From: Actinomycetota bacterium
GTDB lineage: Bacteria > Actinomycetota > Thermoleophilia > Gaiellales > Gaiellaceae
Direction: 5' to 3'
DNA length: 49,379 bases
NCBI GenBank assembly: GCA_005888365.1
Contig: VAWZ01000044.1
Location: forward strand, 1,994-51,372
Positions 41,840-49,379 of this stretch are shown here, piece by piece. The stretch's first letter is position 1, and the number at the start of each line of letters is the position of its first letter. Position numbers and translations under genes: made by a program. The notes beneath the pieces were generated by a model that saw nothing but the letters and a program-made list of their open reading frames with translations, was not told the origin of the DNA and did no database searches.

Positions 41840-43969
41840 TCAACAGACCTGCGCGACGACGGTACCCGTGCCCGCATGTCCGGGATTGGCGTCGTAGCCC
41901 GCGTTCGTCTGCACGACGACGATATGCGGCGTGTTCCCGGAGATCTGCGCTCCGGACTTCGAGGACGAGCTCGTCACGATCACCCCCATGAAGGCCGGCA
42001 GCGGTCCCGCAGGCGGCGGGGCGCTGTTGCCCGGATCGGTGCTCCAGTCGGTTCCGCAGCTCGGCACCGACGGGTTCTTGGCGAAGCCCTTGAAGCTCGC
42101 AGGGGCTGAGCCTGCGCTGAGCGAGTTCAGCTTCGACCACTGCGAGCCCCAGAACGTGACCGAGGTGCCGTTGCCGCTGTTCTTGTCTCCGATCACGAAC
42201 GCCCCGCCTCCCGGAGCGAAGGCGAAGATAAGGACGTCGCAACTCGTGTCGGCAGTGCTCCCGCCGACGTCCACGATGTGCACCTTGATCGTGAAGGTGC
42301 CGGTCGACGCGTACGTGTGACTACCGCTGACCGTGAACGGCCCACCGACTGGTCCGGTCACGACTCCGGCCGAGCTCGAGATGTCACCCCAGTCGATCGT
42401 GGCGGTGAAGTCTCCGGTCTCACCGAGCGGGTTCGCGTCGGTGAAAGTGGCGACGTTCCCACTGAACGCTTGTAGCGAGACGGCGGGCGTTGCGCAGCTC
42501 GCGGTCAACGCCGCATCTGCCACGTCGGCCGTCGACGTCGCCGTGCCGTGGTTTGCTGGGAAGTCCGTGTCGGTCACCGTCACCGTGACGGTGTAGGTGC
42601 CCTCTTCGGCGTACGTGTGCGTACCGCTGACGTCGAAGGGGCCGCCGACGGGACCGCTGAGCGTTCCCGCCGAGCTCGTGGTGTCGCCCCAGTCGATCGT
42701 CGCGGAGTATTCAGCTCCAGTAGAAGCGGGATCCGGATCCGTCACTGTTGCGACGACGGCCGTGACGCTGTTCCCCTCCACGGCGTTGAAGGTCGTGCCG
42801 GTCACCGTGATCTGCGCTTCCCAGGTCTTCTGGGCCGTGGCCGTCGGCTCCTCGGGATCACACGAGCCGTTGTTGTTGATGTCGGCGCACGCAGTAATCG
42901 TGTCGTCGCCGGGGTTCGTGCCCGTGTAGCTGAATGACGCCTGCCCCGCGGCATCGGAGGTACCGCTGCCGGAAGCGCTGTTCGCTCCGCTCACGGTGAA
43001 GAGGATCTTCCTCCCGGCGAGCGGGCTTCCGTTCGCAGTGAGCGTCGCGGTGACGGTGTGGGACGTTCCCGTGAAGTTTGTTGCCGTCGGCGGTGTGAGT
43101 CCGAGCTGAAACACGACGCACGTTCCAGGCGGTGCCTCGAGCACGTCGATTCGGCCGCTGAAGAACTCACGGGAGAGGATCGTCTCGACCACGCTCCCGT
43201 CTGCCTTCGTGAAGAGGGGTCCGCACTCGAGGTCCTCGTCACGCCCGCTCACGGAGGCGAACTGGCCGAGGAACGACGGCACGGTTGGATCGAGCTCGAC
43301 GATCTTCCCGAACCCATTCGTGCCCGCGAAGAGCGTCCCGTCGATCCCGATCGCAAGCCCGCTGTTCGGGCAAGGTGAGCCCCCGCACGTCGATCCGGCA
43401 AGCGTCGAAAACGGGATTGGATCGTCGGGAAGTGGACTTCCGGCCTTGTCGAAGTGGCGGATCGTCGGGTTCACGTCCGGGCTCAGGTAAAGCGTGTTCG
43501 TGTTCGTGTCGACCGTGATCCCGTCGTAGAACTCGGCGCTACAGAGTCCACTCGGATCGGTGAAGCTGAACTGCAGCGCCGCGAGGCCGGTGCCCATGTC
43601 GATCTTCCAGATCCGACAATTGCCCGCGCCGTCCAGGTCGCCGCCCCAGAGCTTTGCCTCGTTTTTGTCCCACGCGATCGCGTCGACGGACACCGGATTG
43701 TTGGCGCCATCGTGGATCGCGACCGATCCGAGATTGGCGCCGGCCAGATCGGTCTTGTGGACCGCCGCCTCGTCGGCGCACGTATAGAGGATGTTGTTTC
43801 CGTCGAACGCGACCCCGATGCCGGCGGCGCCGTCGGTGCACGGCGGAGAGGTGGAGATGGTTGCGAGCCCGTCCCCCGGCGCTGCTCCTGCTGTCAAGAC
43901 CTGGAAGAGGAGAACGAGCGCACCCAGGGACAACAGGGCGAGCAACCTCCTCGCTGCAACCCTCTTCAT
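41840..43969 (-). CDS. Secreted multidomain protein with propeller-like, Ig-like and two PKD-type repeats
   Basis: A 709-residue exported protein. A signal peptide (about 1-31) ends in VLTAGAAPG. The region about 35-270 has repeated beta strands with GVAFDGNNILYTC and AIGIDGTLFAGTNGFG, resembling NHL-like propellers. An Ig-like domain follows (LTANGSPLAGRKILFTVSG). Then two near-identical PKD-type units occur, each with ATIDWGD and GPVGGPF and HTYA. A C-terminal domain (GGGAFVIGDKNSGNGTSVTFWGSQW to GTGTVVAQVC) is the kind seen at the end of actinobacterial surface proteins. A GGAAGGAG-like Shine-Dalgarno lies 8 nt before ATG 43969. Divergent from the response regulator. Surface binding is inferred. 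Confidence 0.78.
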   Translation of the reverse strand: MKRVAARRLLALLSLGALVLLFQVLTAGAAPGDGLATISTSPPCTDGAAGIGVAFDGNNILYTCADEAAVHKTDLAGANLGSVAIHDGANNPVSVDAIAWDKNEAKLWGGDLDGAGNCRIWKIDMGTGLAALQFSFTDPSGLCSAEFYDGITVDTNTNTLYLSPDVNPTIRHFDKAGSPLPDDPIPFSTLAGSTCGGSPCPNSGLAIGIDGTLFAGTNGFGKIVELDPTVPSFLGQFASVSGRDEDLECGPLFTKADGSVVETILSREFFSGRIDVLEAPPGTCVVFQLGLTPPTATNFTGTSHTVTATLTANGSPLAGRKILFTVSGANSASGSGTSDAAGQASFSYTGTNPGDDTITACADINNNGSCDPEEPTATAQKTWEAQITVTGTTFNAVEGNSVTAVVATVTDPDPASTGAEYSATIDWGDTTSSAGTLSGPVGGPFDVSGTHTYAEEGTYTVTVTVTDTDFPANHGTATSTADVADAALTASCATPAVSLQAFSGNVATFTDANPLGETGDFTATIDWGDISSSAGVVTGPVGGPFTVSGSHTYASTGTFTIKVHIVDVGGSTADTSCDVLIFAFAPGGGAFVIGDKNSGNGTSVTFWGSQWSKLNSLSAGSAPASFKGFAKNPSVPSCGTDWSTDPGNSAPPPAGPLPAFMGVIVTSSSSKSGAQISGNTPHIVVVQTNAGYDANPGHAGTGTVVAQVC

Positions 43970-44159
43970 GATGCGAACTCCTTCCAATAGAGGGCGTGCT
44001 CGCCGCATGAGCGCGCCGGAACGCGGACGGGCGCAGCCCATCCGACCCGTGCAGGTGTTGGCATGTGCTTCTCCCCCTTGCTCGACGGCTTACGCTCAGA
44101 CCGTATGCCCGCCCGTAGGTGCCCACCAGAGGGAGTCCTACGGACAGCCGCTCGGTCAC

Positions 44160-44173
44160 CCTCCCTAGGGAGG
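44160..44173. promoter_or_regulatory. Perfect palindrome in the divergent PKD/response-regulator promoter region
   Basis: CCTCCCTAGGGAGG is a perfect 14-bp palindrome 56 nt before the response-regulator start. A longer inverted pair CCGTAGG/CCTACGG lies at about 44114-44142. Either may be a regulator site; the rest of the 43970-44229 gap shows no gene. Confidence 0.35.
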
Positions 44174-44229
44174 CGGCCCTAGCCGGGGTCGGATAGAACC
44201 GGGTTGCAGAAAGGGGAGAGGAGGGAGAT

Positions 44230-44838
44230 GTGCTCGAGGCAGGCGGGGGCGACCAGACGATTCTGGTTGTCGACGGAGATGCTGACTTCCAGCGGGAGGC
44301 AGCACGTGTTCTCGCGCCGACGGGTCTCACGATTCGCGCTGCGACGTCCGGGAGCGAAGCCCTCGAGGCGGTGGCGGGCGAGGCGCGCATCGTGCTCGTC
44401 CTGCTCGAGGTTCGCCTCGACGACACGAGCGGCTACGAGGTCTGCAGGCGTCTTCGAGAGGAGCACGGTGAGGCGCTCCCGATCATCTTCGTCTCCCAGG
44501 ACCGAACCGAGTCATCCGACCGGGTGGCCGGCCTGCTGCTCGGAGCGGACGACTACCTCGCGAAGCCCGTGCAGCCGGGCGAGCTCGTCGCGCGCGTGCA
44601 GCGTCATCTGCGACGGCTGCAGACGTGGAACGGCGCGGGTGCCCGGCTCACGAGCCGCGAGCGGGAGATCCTGGGCTTGCTCGCCGACGGGCTCGGACCG
44701 GCGGAGATCGCCGTCGGGCTCGGGATCACGCAGAAGACGGTCGCGACGCACGTCGAGCACATCTACGCGAAGCTCGGAGTCCACACCCGCGCTCAGGCGG
44801 TCGCGAGCGCGTTCCGCCACTCGCTGGTCGAGAGCTAG
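44230..44838 (+). CDS. NarL/LuxR-type response regulator with Glu at the phosphorylation site
   Basis: A 202-residue protein with receiver (about 9-125) and LuxR HTH (about 140-200: LTSREREILGLLADGLGPAEIAVGLGITQKTVATHVEHIYAKLGV). The acidic pair is VDGDAD and the Lys is AKPVQPGEL. The phospho-acceptor position is Glu60 in VLLEVRLDDTSGYE instead of Asp. Glu often mimics phospho-Asp, so it may be constitutively active. AGGAGG precedes the GTG at 44230. There is no histidine kinase nearby. Overlaps the PhzF gene end by 4 nt. Confidence 0.88.
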   Translation: MLEAGGGDQTILVVDGDADFQREAARVLAPTGLTIRAATSGSEALEAVAGEARIVLVLLEVRLDDTSGYEVCRRLREEHGEALPIIFVSQDRTESSDRVAGLLLGADDYLAKPVQPGELVARVQRHLRRLQTWNGAGARLTSREREILGLLADGLGPAEIAVGLGITQKTVATHVEHIYAKLGVHTRAQAVASAFRHSLVES

Positions 44839-45677
44839 AGGCGGAACTCGCCGCGCGCCACGACGACCGAGCGCCCGCCGACCTCCACCTTCTCGATCGT
44901 GCCGTCCCCACCCGAGGCGCGGGCGAAGAGCGTGGACGGCCTGCCGATCTCGGCACCCTGGGCGATCTCGATCCATTCGTCCCAGGCGACGAGGCCATGG
45001 CGGCAAAGATGACCGGCGAGCGGACCTGCTGCAGAGCCCGTCGCCGGATCCTCGGCGACTCCGGCGTGGGGCGCGAACATTCGGGTCTTCCAGCGCGCGC
45101 CGGCGCCGGCCGAGCAGCTCGCCATCACCTCGAGCGCCGCGAGCGCCGCGACGTTCGGCCGCAGATCGGCAACCTCTTGCTCCGAGCGGAGGAGGACGAA
45201 CGTGGGCTGCGCGCCGTTGTCGTAGCGCTCGACCGGTAGCTCCGAACGCGCGACGCCGAGCGCGGCCAGAAGCGACTCCGGGTCCGGATAGGGCTCTACG
45301 GTCGGGACCGGCTGGGTCATACGTCCGAAGACGATCGAGCCCGACTCGTCGCGCTCCAACTCGACCGGGACGATGCCGCTCCCCGTCTCTAGCGACAGGA
45401 CCCCGCGCTGGAGAGGAGCACCCAGAACGAAGGCCGTCCCGAGCACCGGGTGCCCGGCGAAGGGAAGCTCGACGCGAGGCGTGAAGATTCGGATGCGCAC
45501 GTCGCCGTCGGCCTCGGCGGGGAGGACGAAGACAGTCTCAGAGAACCCGACCTCCAGCGCGAGCGCCTGCATGGTCTCCGCGTCGAGCTCTCGCCCGTCG
45601 GTGAACACTGCAAGCTGGTTCCCTGTCAGCGGCGTGTCCGTGAAGACATCGGCCACGACGTAGCGCAGCGAGGGCAC
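44835..45677 (-). CDS. PhzF-family isomerase-like protein
   Basis: A 280-residue PhzF-like protein of two similar halves. VADVFTDTPLTGNQLAVF opens it, GFSETVFV holds the catalytic Glu47, and ELPFAGHPVLGTAFVL and AEDPATGSAAGPLAGHL complete the site. PhzF isomerises a phenazine precursor; most relatives act on other, unknown substrates. No phenazine genes are near. The GTG at 45677 has TAGGGT 6 nt upstream. Divergent from the SixA gene. Confidence 0.92.
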   Translation of the reverse strand: MPSLRYVVADVFTDTPLTGNQLAVFTDGRELDAETMQALALEVGFSETVFVLPAEADGDVRIRIFTPRVELPFAGHPVLGTAFVLGAPLQRGVLSLETGSGIVPVELERDESGSIVFGRMTQPVPTVEPYPDPESLLAALGVARSELPVERYDNGAQPTFVLLRSEQEVADLRPNVAALAALEVMASCSAGAGARWKTRMFAPHAGVAEDPATGSAAGPLAGHLCRHGLVAWDEWIEIAQGAEIGRPSTLFARASGGDGTIEKVEVGGRSVVVARGEFRL

Positions 45678-45731
45678 GGGGCCACCCTACTCGCGGCAAG
45701 GAGCCGGTTCGTGCGGACTATGCTCGAAACG

Positions 45732-46127
45732 ATGCTCGTCTTCCTCGTGCGTCATGCCCACGCCGAGCCGGGCGACCCGGACGATCTCCGGCAGTTGAGC
45801 GAGCGCGGCAAGACGGAAGCCAGGATGCTCGCGGATCGTCTCGCCGCGCACGACATGCCGCCGCTGCTCGTGCTGACGAGCCCCCTGGCGCGGGCCCGGC
45901 AGACTGCGGAGACGATCGCGGCAAAAGTCGGCGCCGAGCTACGGGTCGACGAGCGCCTCACTCCGGGCGCGACCGCCGCCGACGTCCAAGCCGCGGTCGA
46001 CGGCGCGCGGGGGCCTGTTGCCGTCGTCGGTCACCAACCGGACTGCTCCGACGTCGCCCGCGAGCTCACCGGGCACGACCCCGGCTTCCCGACCGGAGGG
46101 GTGTTCGAGCTCACGCTCGGTCCTTGA
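45732..46127 (+). CDS. SixA-like histidine phosphatase
   Basis: A 131-residue phosphatase. The RHA motif with catalytic His is LVRHAHAEPG, and the second His is in VAVVGHQPDCSD. The small size and GHQP fit SixA, which dephosphorylates phosphohistidine proteins. I prefer ATG 45732, where TATGCT lies 7 nt upstream. An upstream ATG at 45720 would add four residues. Confidence 0.85.
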   Translation: MLVFLVRHAHAEPGDPDDLRQLSERGKTEARMLADRLAAHDMPPLLVLTSPLARARQTAETIAAKVGAELRVDERLTPGATAADVQAAVDGARGPVAVVGHQPDCSDVARELTGHDPGFPTGGVFELTLGP

Positions 46128-46179
46128 GACGTCGCGCCGGCTCGCGCCACGCCGAGCCGTGAGCGGCTAGAACACCCGG

Positions 46180-47040
46180 ATGGCCCAACCCGCGATCGCC
46201 GTCCAGGACCTGCGCAAGTCCTACGACGGAAACACCGCGCTCGGCGGCATCAGCTTCGAGGTCGCCGAGGGCGAGGTGTTCGGCCTGCTCGGTCCGAACG
46301 GCGCCGGCAAGACCACGACTGTGGAGATCCTCGAGGGGTACCGCACGCGCGACGCCGGCGACGTCACCGTACTCGGCTTCGATCCCGGCGAAGCGCCCCG
46401 CGCGTTCCGCGAGCGGATCGGCGTCGTCCTCCAGCAGTCGGAGCTCGTGTCCAACCTCACCGTTCGCGAGCTTCTCCGGATCTTCGCCGGCTACTACTCG
46501 CAGCGGCGTGACGTCGACGAGGTCTTGGACCTCGTCGGCCTTGCGGACAAGAAAAACGCCCGCATCAAGACGCTGTCCGGCGGCCAGCGCAGGCGCGTCG
46601 ACCTCGCCGTCGCCCTCGTCGGCGATCCCGATCTGGTGTTCCTCGACGAGCCCACGACAGGATTCGACCCGGCGGCCCGCCGCACGGCCTGGGACATGAT
46701 CCGCTCGCTGCGATCGCTCGGGAAGACGATCCTCCTCACGACGCACTACCTCGACGAGGCCCAGCAGCTCGCCGATCGCGTCGCCGTGATCAGATCCGGG
46801 GCGATCGTGCGGCTCGGGACGCCGGAGGAGCTCATCGGCGCAGGCGGGCCGGTCGAGATCCGCTTTCGCCGGAACGGGGAGCCGATCGTGATCGAGACGG
46901 AGGAGCCGACTCGAGCCCTGCATGAGCTGACCTCCCAGGCCCTAGCCGACGGTCGCGAGCTCGAGCAGCTCGAGGTGCGGAGACCGACTCTCGAGGACGT
47001 CTACCTCGAGCTCGTCCAAGAGGAGGAAGGCGAGGGGTGA
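46180..47040 (+). CDS. ABC transporter ATP-binding protein (DrrA-like)
   Basis: A 286-residue ATPase with Walker A GPNGAGKTTT, Q-loop LQQSELVSN, signature LSGGQRRRVDLA, Walker B LVFLDEPTTGF and H-loop TTHYLDEA. A C-terminal domain after about residue 220 (VEIRFRRNGEPIVIE to EDVYLELV) is typical of DrrA-type drug or lipid exporters. It pairs with the permease at 47207. The intervening 166 nt holds no gene but a hairpin (GCGCTCGC/GCGAGCGC, about 47064-47087). Confidence 0.9.
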   Translation: MAQPAIAVQDLRKSYDGNTALGGISFEVAEGEVFGLLGPNGAGKTTTVEILEGYRTRDAGDVTVLGFDPGEAPRAFRERIGVVLQQSELVSNLTVRELLRIFAGYYSQRRDVDEVLDLVGLADKKNARIKTLSGGQRRRVDLAVALVGDPDLVFLDEPTTGFDPAARRTAWDMIRSLRSLGKTILLTTHYLDEAQQLADRVAVIRSGAIVRLGTPEELIGAGGPVEIRFRRNGEPIVIETEEPTRALHELTSQALADGRELEQLEVRRPTLEDVYLELVQEEEGEG

Positions 47041-47206
47041 GGTCTCCTCACTTTCCCGGGCCGGCGCTCGCAAAGGAGGCGAGCGCGGGGCGCGCAGCAC
47101 AGTACGAGCGGTACGGGCAAGCGCCGAGTGGGAAGCATGTCGCGAGCGGCGTCAGCCTCCGGCGGAGCCGGGCTCTGCCGGGCGGGAGCAGGAGGCGTCC
47201 AGGGAC

Positions 47207-47962
47207 GTGAGGCTGGTCGTTCATCAGCTGGGGGCGGAGCAGCGGATGTTCTGGCGCAGCCGCGAGGCGGCGATCTTCATCTTCATCTTCCCGCTGCTCC
47301 TCTACTCGCTCCTGAGTTCGGTGTATTCGCAGGACATCACCGTGAACGGAGCGAAGGTGGCTTCGGCAGACTTCCTCCTCGCCGGGCTCTTCGGCTACGG
47401 AGCAGCGAACACGGCCTTCGCGGGGCTCGCGATCATCCTCGTCGGGAGACGCGAGACCGGGACTCTCAAGCGACTGCGTGCGACGCCGCTCCCCCCGGCG
47501 ACCTACATCGTCGCCGTGATCCTCTCGACACTCGTCGTCTTCGCGATCCAGGCGGTCGCGCTGCTCGTGCTCGGGAGCGCGCTCTTCGGAGCGAGCATGC
47601 CCGCCAACGTGCTCGGATTCGCCGGTGCGATCGTCCTCGGAGTCGTGTGCTTCGCCGGTATGGGAATCGGAGCTGCCGCACTCATCCGCTCGGCCGACGG
47701 CGCCTCTGCCGTTGTCAACGTCGTGCTACTGCCGATGGCTTTCCTCTCCGGCTCGTTTGGACCGCGGACCGACCTCCCGCGGTTCTTGAAGGCCGTGGCC
47801 GACGTGCTCCCGCTGACGTACTTCCTCGACATCGTGAACGGCGTGTACCTCCACGGCGAGTCGCTGTTCTCCGATCTGCGTGCCGTGGCGATCGTCGCAG
47901 CCTGGGGTGTGGCCGGAGTCGTCGTCGCGCTTCGCCGGTTCAGCTGGATGCCGAACGAGTAG
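47207..47962 (+). CDS. ABC-2 type transporter permease
   Basis: A 251-residue membrane protein with six probable helices (IFIFIFPLLLYSLLSS, AIILVGRRETGTLKRLRATPLPP with the conserved coupling loop, VLGVVCFAGMGIG). A long final segment ends in WMPNE. It forms an exporter with the upstream ATPase. The GTG at 47207 lies 166 nt after the ATPase gene, a wide gap for an operon. Substrate unknown. Confidence 0.87.
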   Translation: MRLVVHQLGAEQRMFWRSREAAIFIFIFPLLLYSLLSSVYSQDITVNGAKVASADFLLAGLFGYGAANTAFAGLAIILVGRRETGTLKRLRATPLPPATYIVAVILSTLVVFAIQAVALLVLGSALFGASMPANVLGFAGAIVLGVVCFAGMGIGAAALIRSADGASAVVNVVLLPMAFLSGSFGPRTDLPRFLKAVADVLPLTYFLDIVNGVYLHGESLFSDLRAVAIVAAWGVAGVVVALRRFSWMPNE

Positions 47963-47992
47963 AGGGCCGAGCCCGTAGGCCCGGCCCTCGCC
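47963..47992 (+). terminator. Hairpin after the ABC permease gene
   Basis: GAGGGCCG pairs with CGGCCCTC around about 13 nt immediately after the permease stop. It lies between convergent genes and lacks a T-tract. Confidence 0.45.
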
Positions 47993-48004
47993 ATGGAAGT
48001 CGTG

Positions 48005-48670
48005 TCAGCGGTTGCTGAAGATCGAGAGGTAGTAGAGCAGCATCGCCACCGCGGCGAGCGCACCGGCGACGTACGTCCAGGCGGCTGCGGTAAGCACGCT
48101 CTTGACGCCGGCAGCCTCAGTCGAGGCCACGAGCCCGAGGTCGTGGAGCTGGTGCTTCGCACGCCTCGATGCGTCGAACTCCACCGGGAGCGTCACAACC
48201 TGGAACAGCACCGCGATCGAGTAGAGCGCGATCGCGATCACGAAGAACTGGAAGACCTGGAAGAAGAGGCCGCCGATCAGGAAGAGAAACCAGATGTTCG
48301 AGGCGAACGACACAGCAGGGAAGAGCGCGCTTCGGAAACGGAAGAACGCGTACGCCTGAGCATGCTGGATCGCGTGTCCGACCTCGTGTGCGCCGACGGC
48401 GGTCGAGGCGATCGATCGTCCGCGATACACATCGGAGGAGAGGTGCACCGAACGGTTGCGCGGGTCGTAGTGGTCGGAGAGAGCGCCCTGCACTTCTTCG
48501 ATCGGCACGTCGTGCAGGCCGTTTGCGTCGAGCACCTGACGGGCGACCTCCGCGCCGCTGAGACCGTTGGCGATCGGTACCTGGAGGTTGCGTGCGAACG
48601 TGCTCTTGACTCGCGACTGCGCCACCAGCCCGATGATCAGCGGGACGATGAAGAAGACGAGGAAGGTCAT
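48005..48670 (-). CDS. YugP-type zinc metallopeptidase
   Basis: A 221-residue membrane peptidase. A hydrophobic start (FLVFFIVPLIIGLVA) precedes the zinc motif HEXXH in VGAHEVGHAIQHA. Two or three helices follow (FASNIWFLFLIGGLFF, FFVIAIALYSIAVLF) and a last helix near the end. The family is PF04298-like; substrates are unknown. The ATG has TACGAT 6 nt upstream. Confidence 0.9.
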   Translation of the reverse strand: MTFLVFFIVPLIIGLVAQSRVKSTFARNLQVPIANGLSGAEVARQVLDANGLHDVPIEEVQGALSDHYDPRNRSVHLSSDVYRGRSIASTAVGAHEVGHAIQHAQAYAFFRFRSALFPAVSFASNIWFLFLIGGLFFQVFQFFVIAIALYSIAVLFQVVTLPVEFDASRRAKHQLHDLGLVASTEAAGVKSVLTAAAWTYVAGALAAVAMLLYYLSIFSNR

Positions 48671-48732
48671 GCGCGGATCGTAGCGTCCGGGGTCGCCGCG
48701 AGCGCCGCGGCCCCAAGCCGCTCAGCCGTCCC

Positions 48733-49311
48733 TTAATCCTGCTCGGAACGCAGTTCTTTACAGGAATCGGCGTCGTTGAAGCCCTGCCGGACCTCGTCCG
48801 CCGAGGAGCCGGCGACGTTCGAGCTCTCGAGTGTCTGGATCGTGCTCGTGATCTGGTCGAGGAGCTTCTGGAACTGTGGCGCGAGCTTCGCCAGACCCTG
48901 AAGGAAGCCGGTAACGCTCTGCGAGTCGAGCGTGCCCTGCGCGCCTGACTTCAGGTCCTCGTAGCTCTGCTCGAGCTCGTCGCCCGACTGCCGGAGCTGT
49001 TGTTTCAGCTGGGTGCCCGAGGCAGTCTCCGGGGGCCCGATGTCCTTGAGGTCGGTGATGAGCTGTTCAGTGGCGACCTGGGCATCGGTCAGCTTCTCCC
49101 GGACAGCGTCGCGCGTCAGCGTTCCGGTCGAGACGTTTGCGAGCGACGTGATCGACGTTCGCCAATCGGAGAGGCTGGTGCAGACCTGCCCGGCCCACTC
49201 GGTGGTCCCGACCGTTTTCGACCCGCTGTCCGACCTTCTCACGAGGACGACGGCGACGAGGATCGCGACCGCCACCACGGCAATCCCCGCGATGAGCCAG
49301 CTCCTCCTCAT
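48733..49311 (-). CDS. Membrane-anchored helical protein of unknown function
   Basis: A 192-residue protein with one N-terminal membrane segment (LIAGIAVVAVAILVAVVLV, about 5-24) and a long extracellular part rich in Gln, Ser and Thr that looks helical (LKQQLRQSGDELEQSYEDLKSG, FLQGLAKLAPQFQKLLDQITSTIQTLE). Cys in VCTSL and DSCKEL could form a disulfide. I recognise no family beyond actinobacterial hypotheticals. TAGACT lies 8 nt before ATG 49311. The last 68 nt of the window hold no gene. Confidence 0.65.
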   Translation of the reverse strand: MRRSWLIAGIAVVAVAILVAVVLVRRSDSGSKTVGTTEWAGQVCTSLSDWRTSITSLANVSTGTLTRDAVREKLTDAQVATEQLITDLKDIGPPETASGTQLKQQLRQSGDELEQSYEDLKSGAQGTLDSQSVTGFLQGLAKLAPQFQKLLDQITSTIQTLESSNVAGSSADEVRQGFNDADSCKELRSEQD

Positions 49312-49379
49312 CGCGGTTGAGTCTAGATGGTTGATCGATTAATGCCCGTAGGCGGTAAGTGCTCGGGGCGGCCGCCGGA

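Noticed and set aside
44835-45677. Phenazine biosynthesis cluster because of PhzF
   Set aside because: No other phz-like gene is present; PhzF relatives are common as single genes.
1-49379. CRISPR arrays, insertion sequences, phage or integron features
   Set aside because: No regularly spaced repeats, transposase, integrase or attachment-site duplications were seen.

Overview
The window is GC-rich chromosomal DNA. It has many GTG/TTG starts, short intergenic gaps and several protein families typical of actinobacteria: PAC2, DUF3052, a SigR/RsrA-like sigma/anti-sigma pair, and an AcnA-type aconitase with an ESFPASDP insert. I infer a soil or aquatic actinobacterium of the Thermoleophilia (Solirubrobacterales/Gaiellales) kind, moderately sure. 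I see no tRNA, rRNA, CRISPR array, transposase or phage genes. This is mostly housekeeping chromosome with a few unusual loci.

Layout. 1-3959 (minus): operon selD, heme A synthase, PAC2 protein, CocE-like hydrolase cut by the window edge. 4103-4783: SDR. 4793-7280 (minus): HTH-TPR regulator, a 34-codon signal-peptide-like ORF, and a thioredoxin-like lipoprotein. 7281-7761: operator-like repeats, a canonical promoter and a probable structured small RNA. 7762-9830 (minus): TetR plus MFS exporter, divergent from an acyl-CoA synthetase and SDR (9855-12558), with a double TetR palindrome between them. 12625-20171: zinc-ribbon/PAS protein, hotdog-like protein, NAD synthetase, Mug glycosylase, HAD, OsmC, cupin, class V aminotransferase, DUF3052, SIS protein. 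20196-25525: M16, PLP decarboxylase, M24 and M32 enzymes. 25529-31491: three-subunit molybdenum hydroxylase, amidohydrolase, Tag glycosylase, lipoprotein cyclophilin. 31492-36055: palindrome cluster, MobA-like protein, anti-sigma/sigma/HMA/hypothetical operon, patatin remnant, HtrA protease, REP-like repeats, Grx4-BolA pair. 36131-41761: aconitase, methyltransferase, then a frameshifted NCS1 permease and PfkB kinase. 41840-49379: secreted PKD protein, response regulator with Glu at the phospho-site, PhzF, SixA, ABC exporter, YugP peptidase, membrane-anchored protein.

The locus most likely to be a new system is 5711-7640. An RRNPP-like regulator (XRE HTH followed by TPRs) is followed 15 nt later by a short ORF with a perfect Shine-Dalgarno, encoding a basic-hydrophobic peptide with a polar tail. 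Upstream lies a cluster of GTCAAG/CTTGAC motifs overlapping the -35 of a divergent TTGACT-N17-TATAGT promoter. That promoter drives a transcript with two hairpins that carry the same GCCGCAG loop 7-mer. The arrangement looks like a peptide-sensing switch controlling an RNA; function is inference.

A second window-wide pattern is a TANNNT hexamer 6-8 nt upstream of the start codon in about 19 genes. This suggests that leaderless transcripts are common here, and it helped to choose several start codons.
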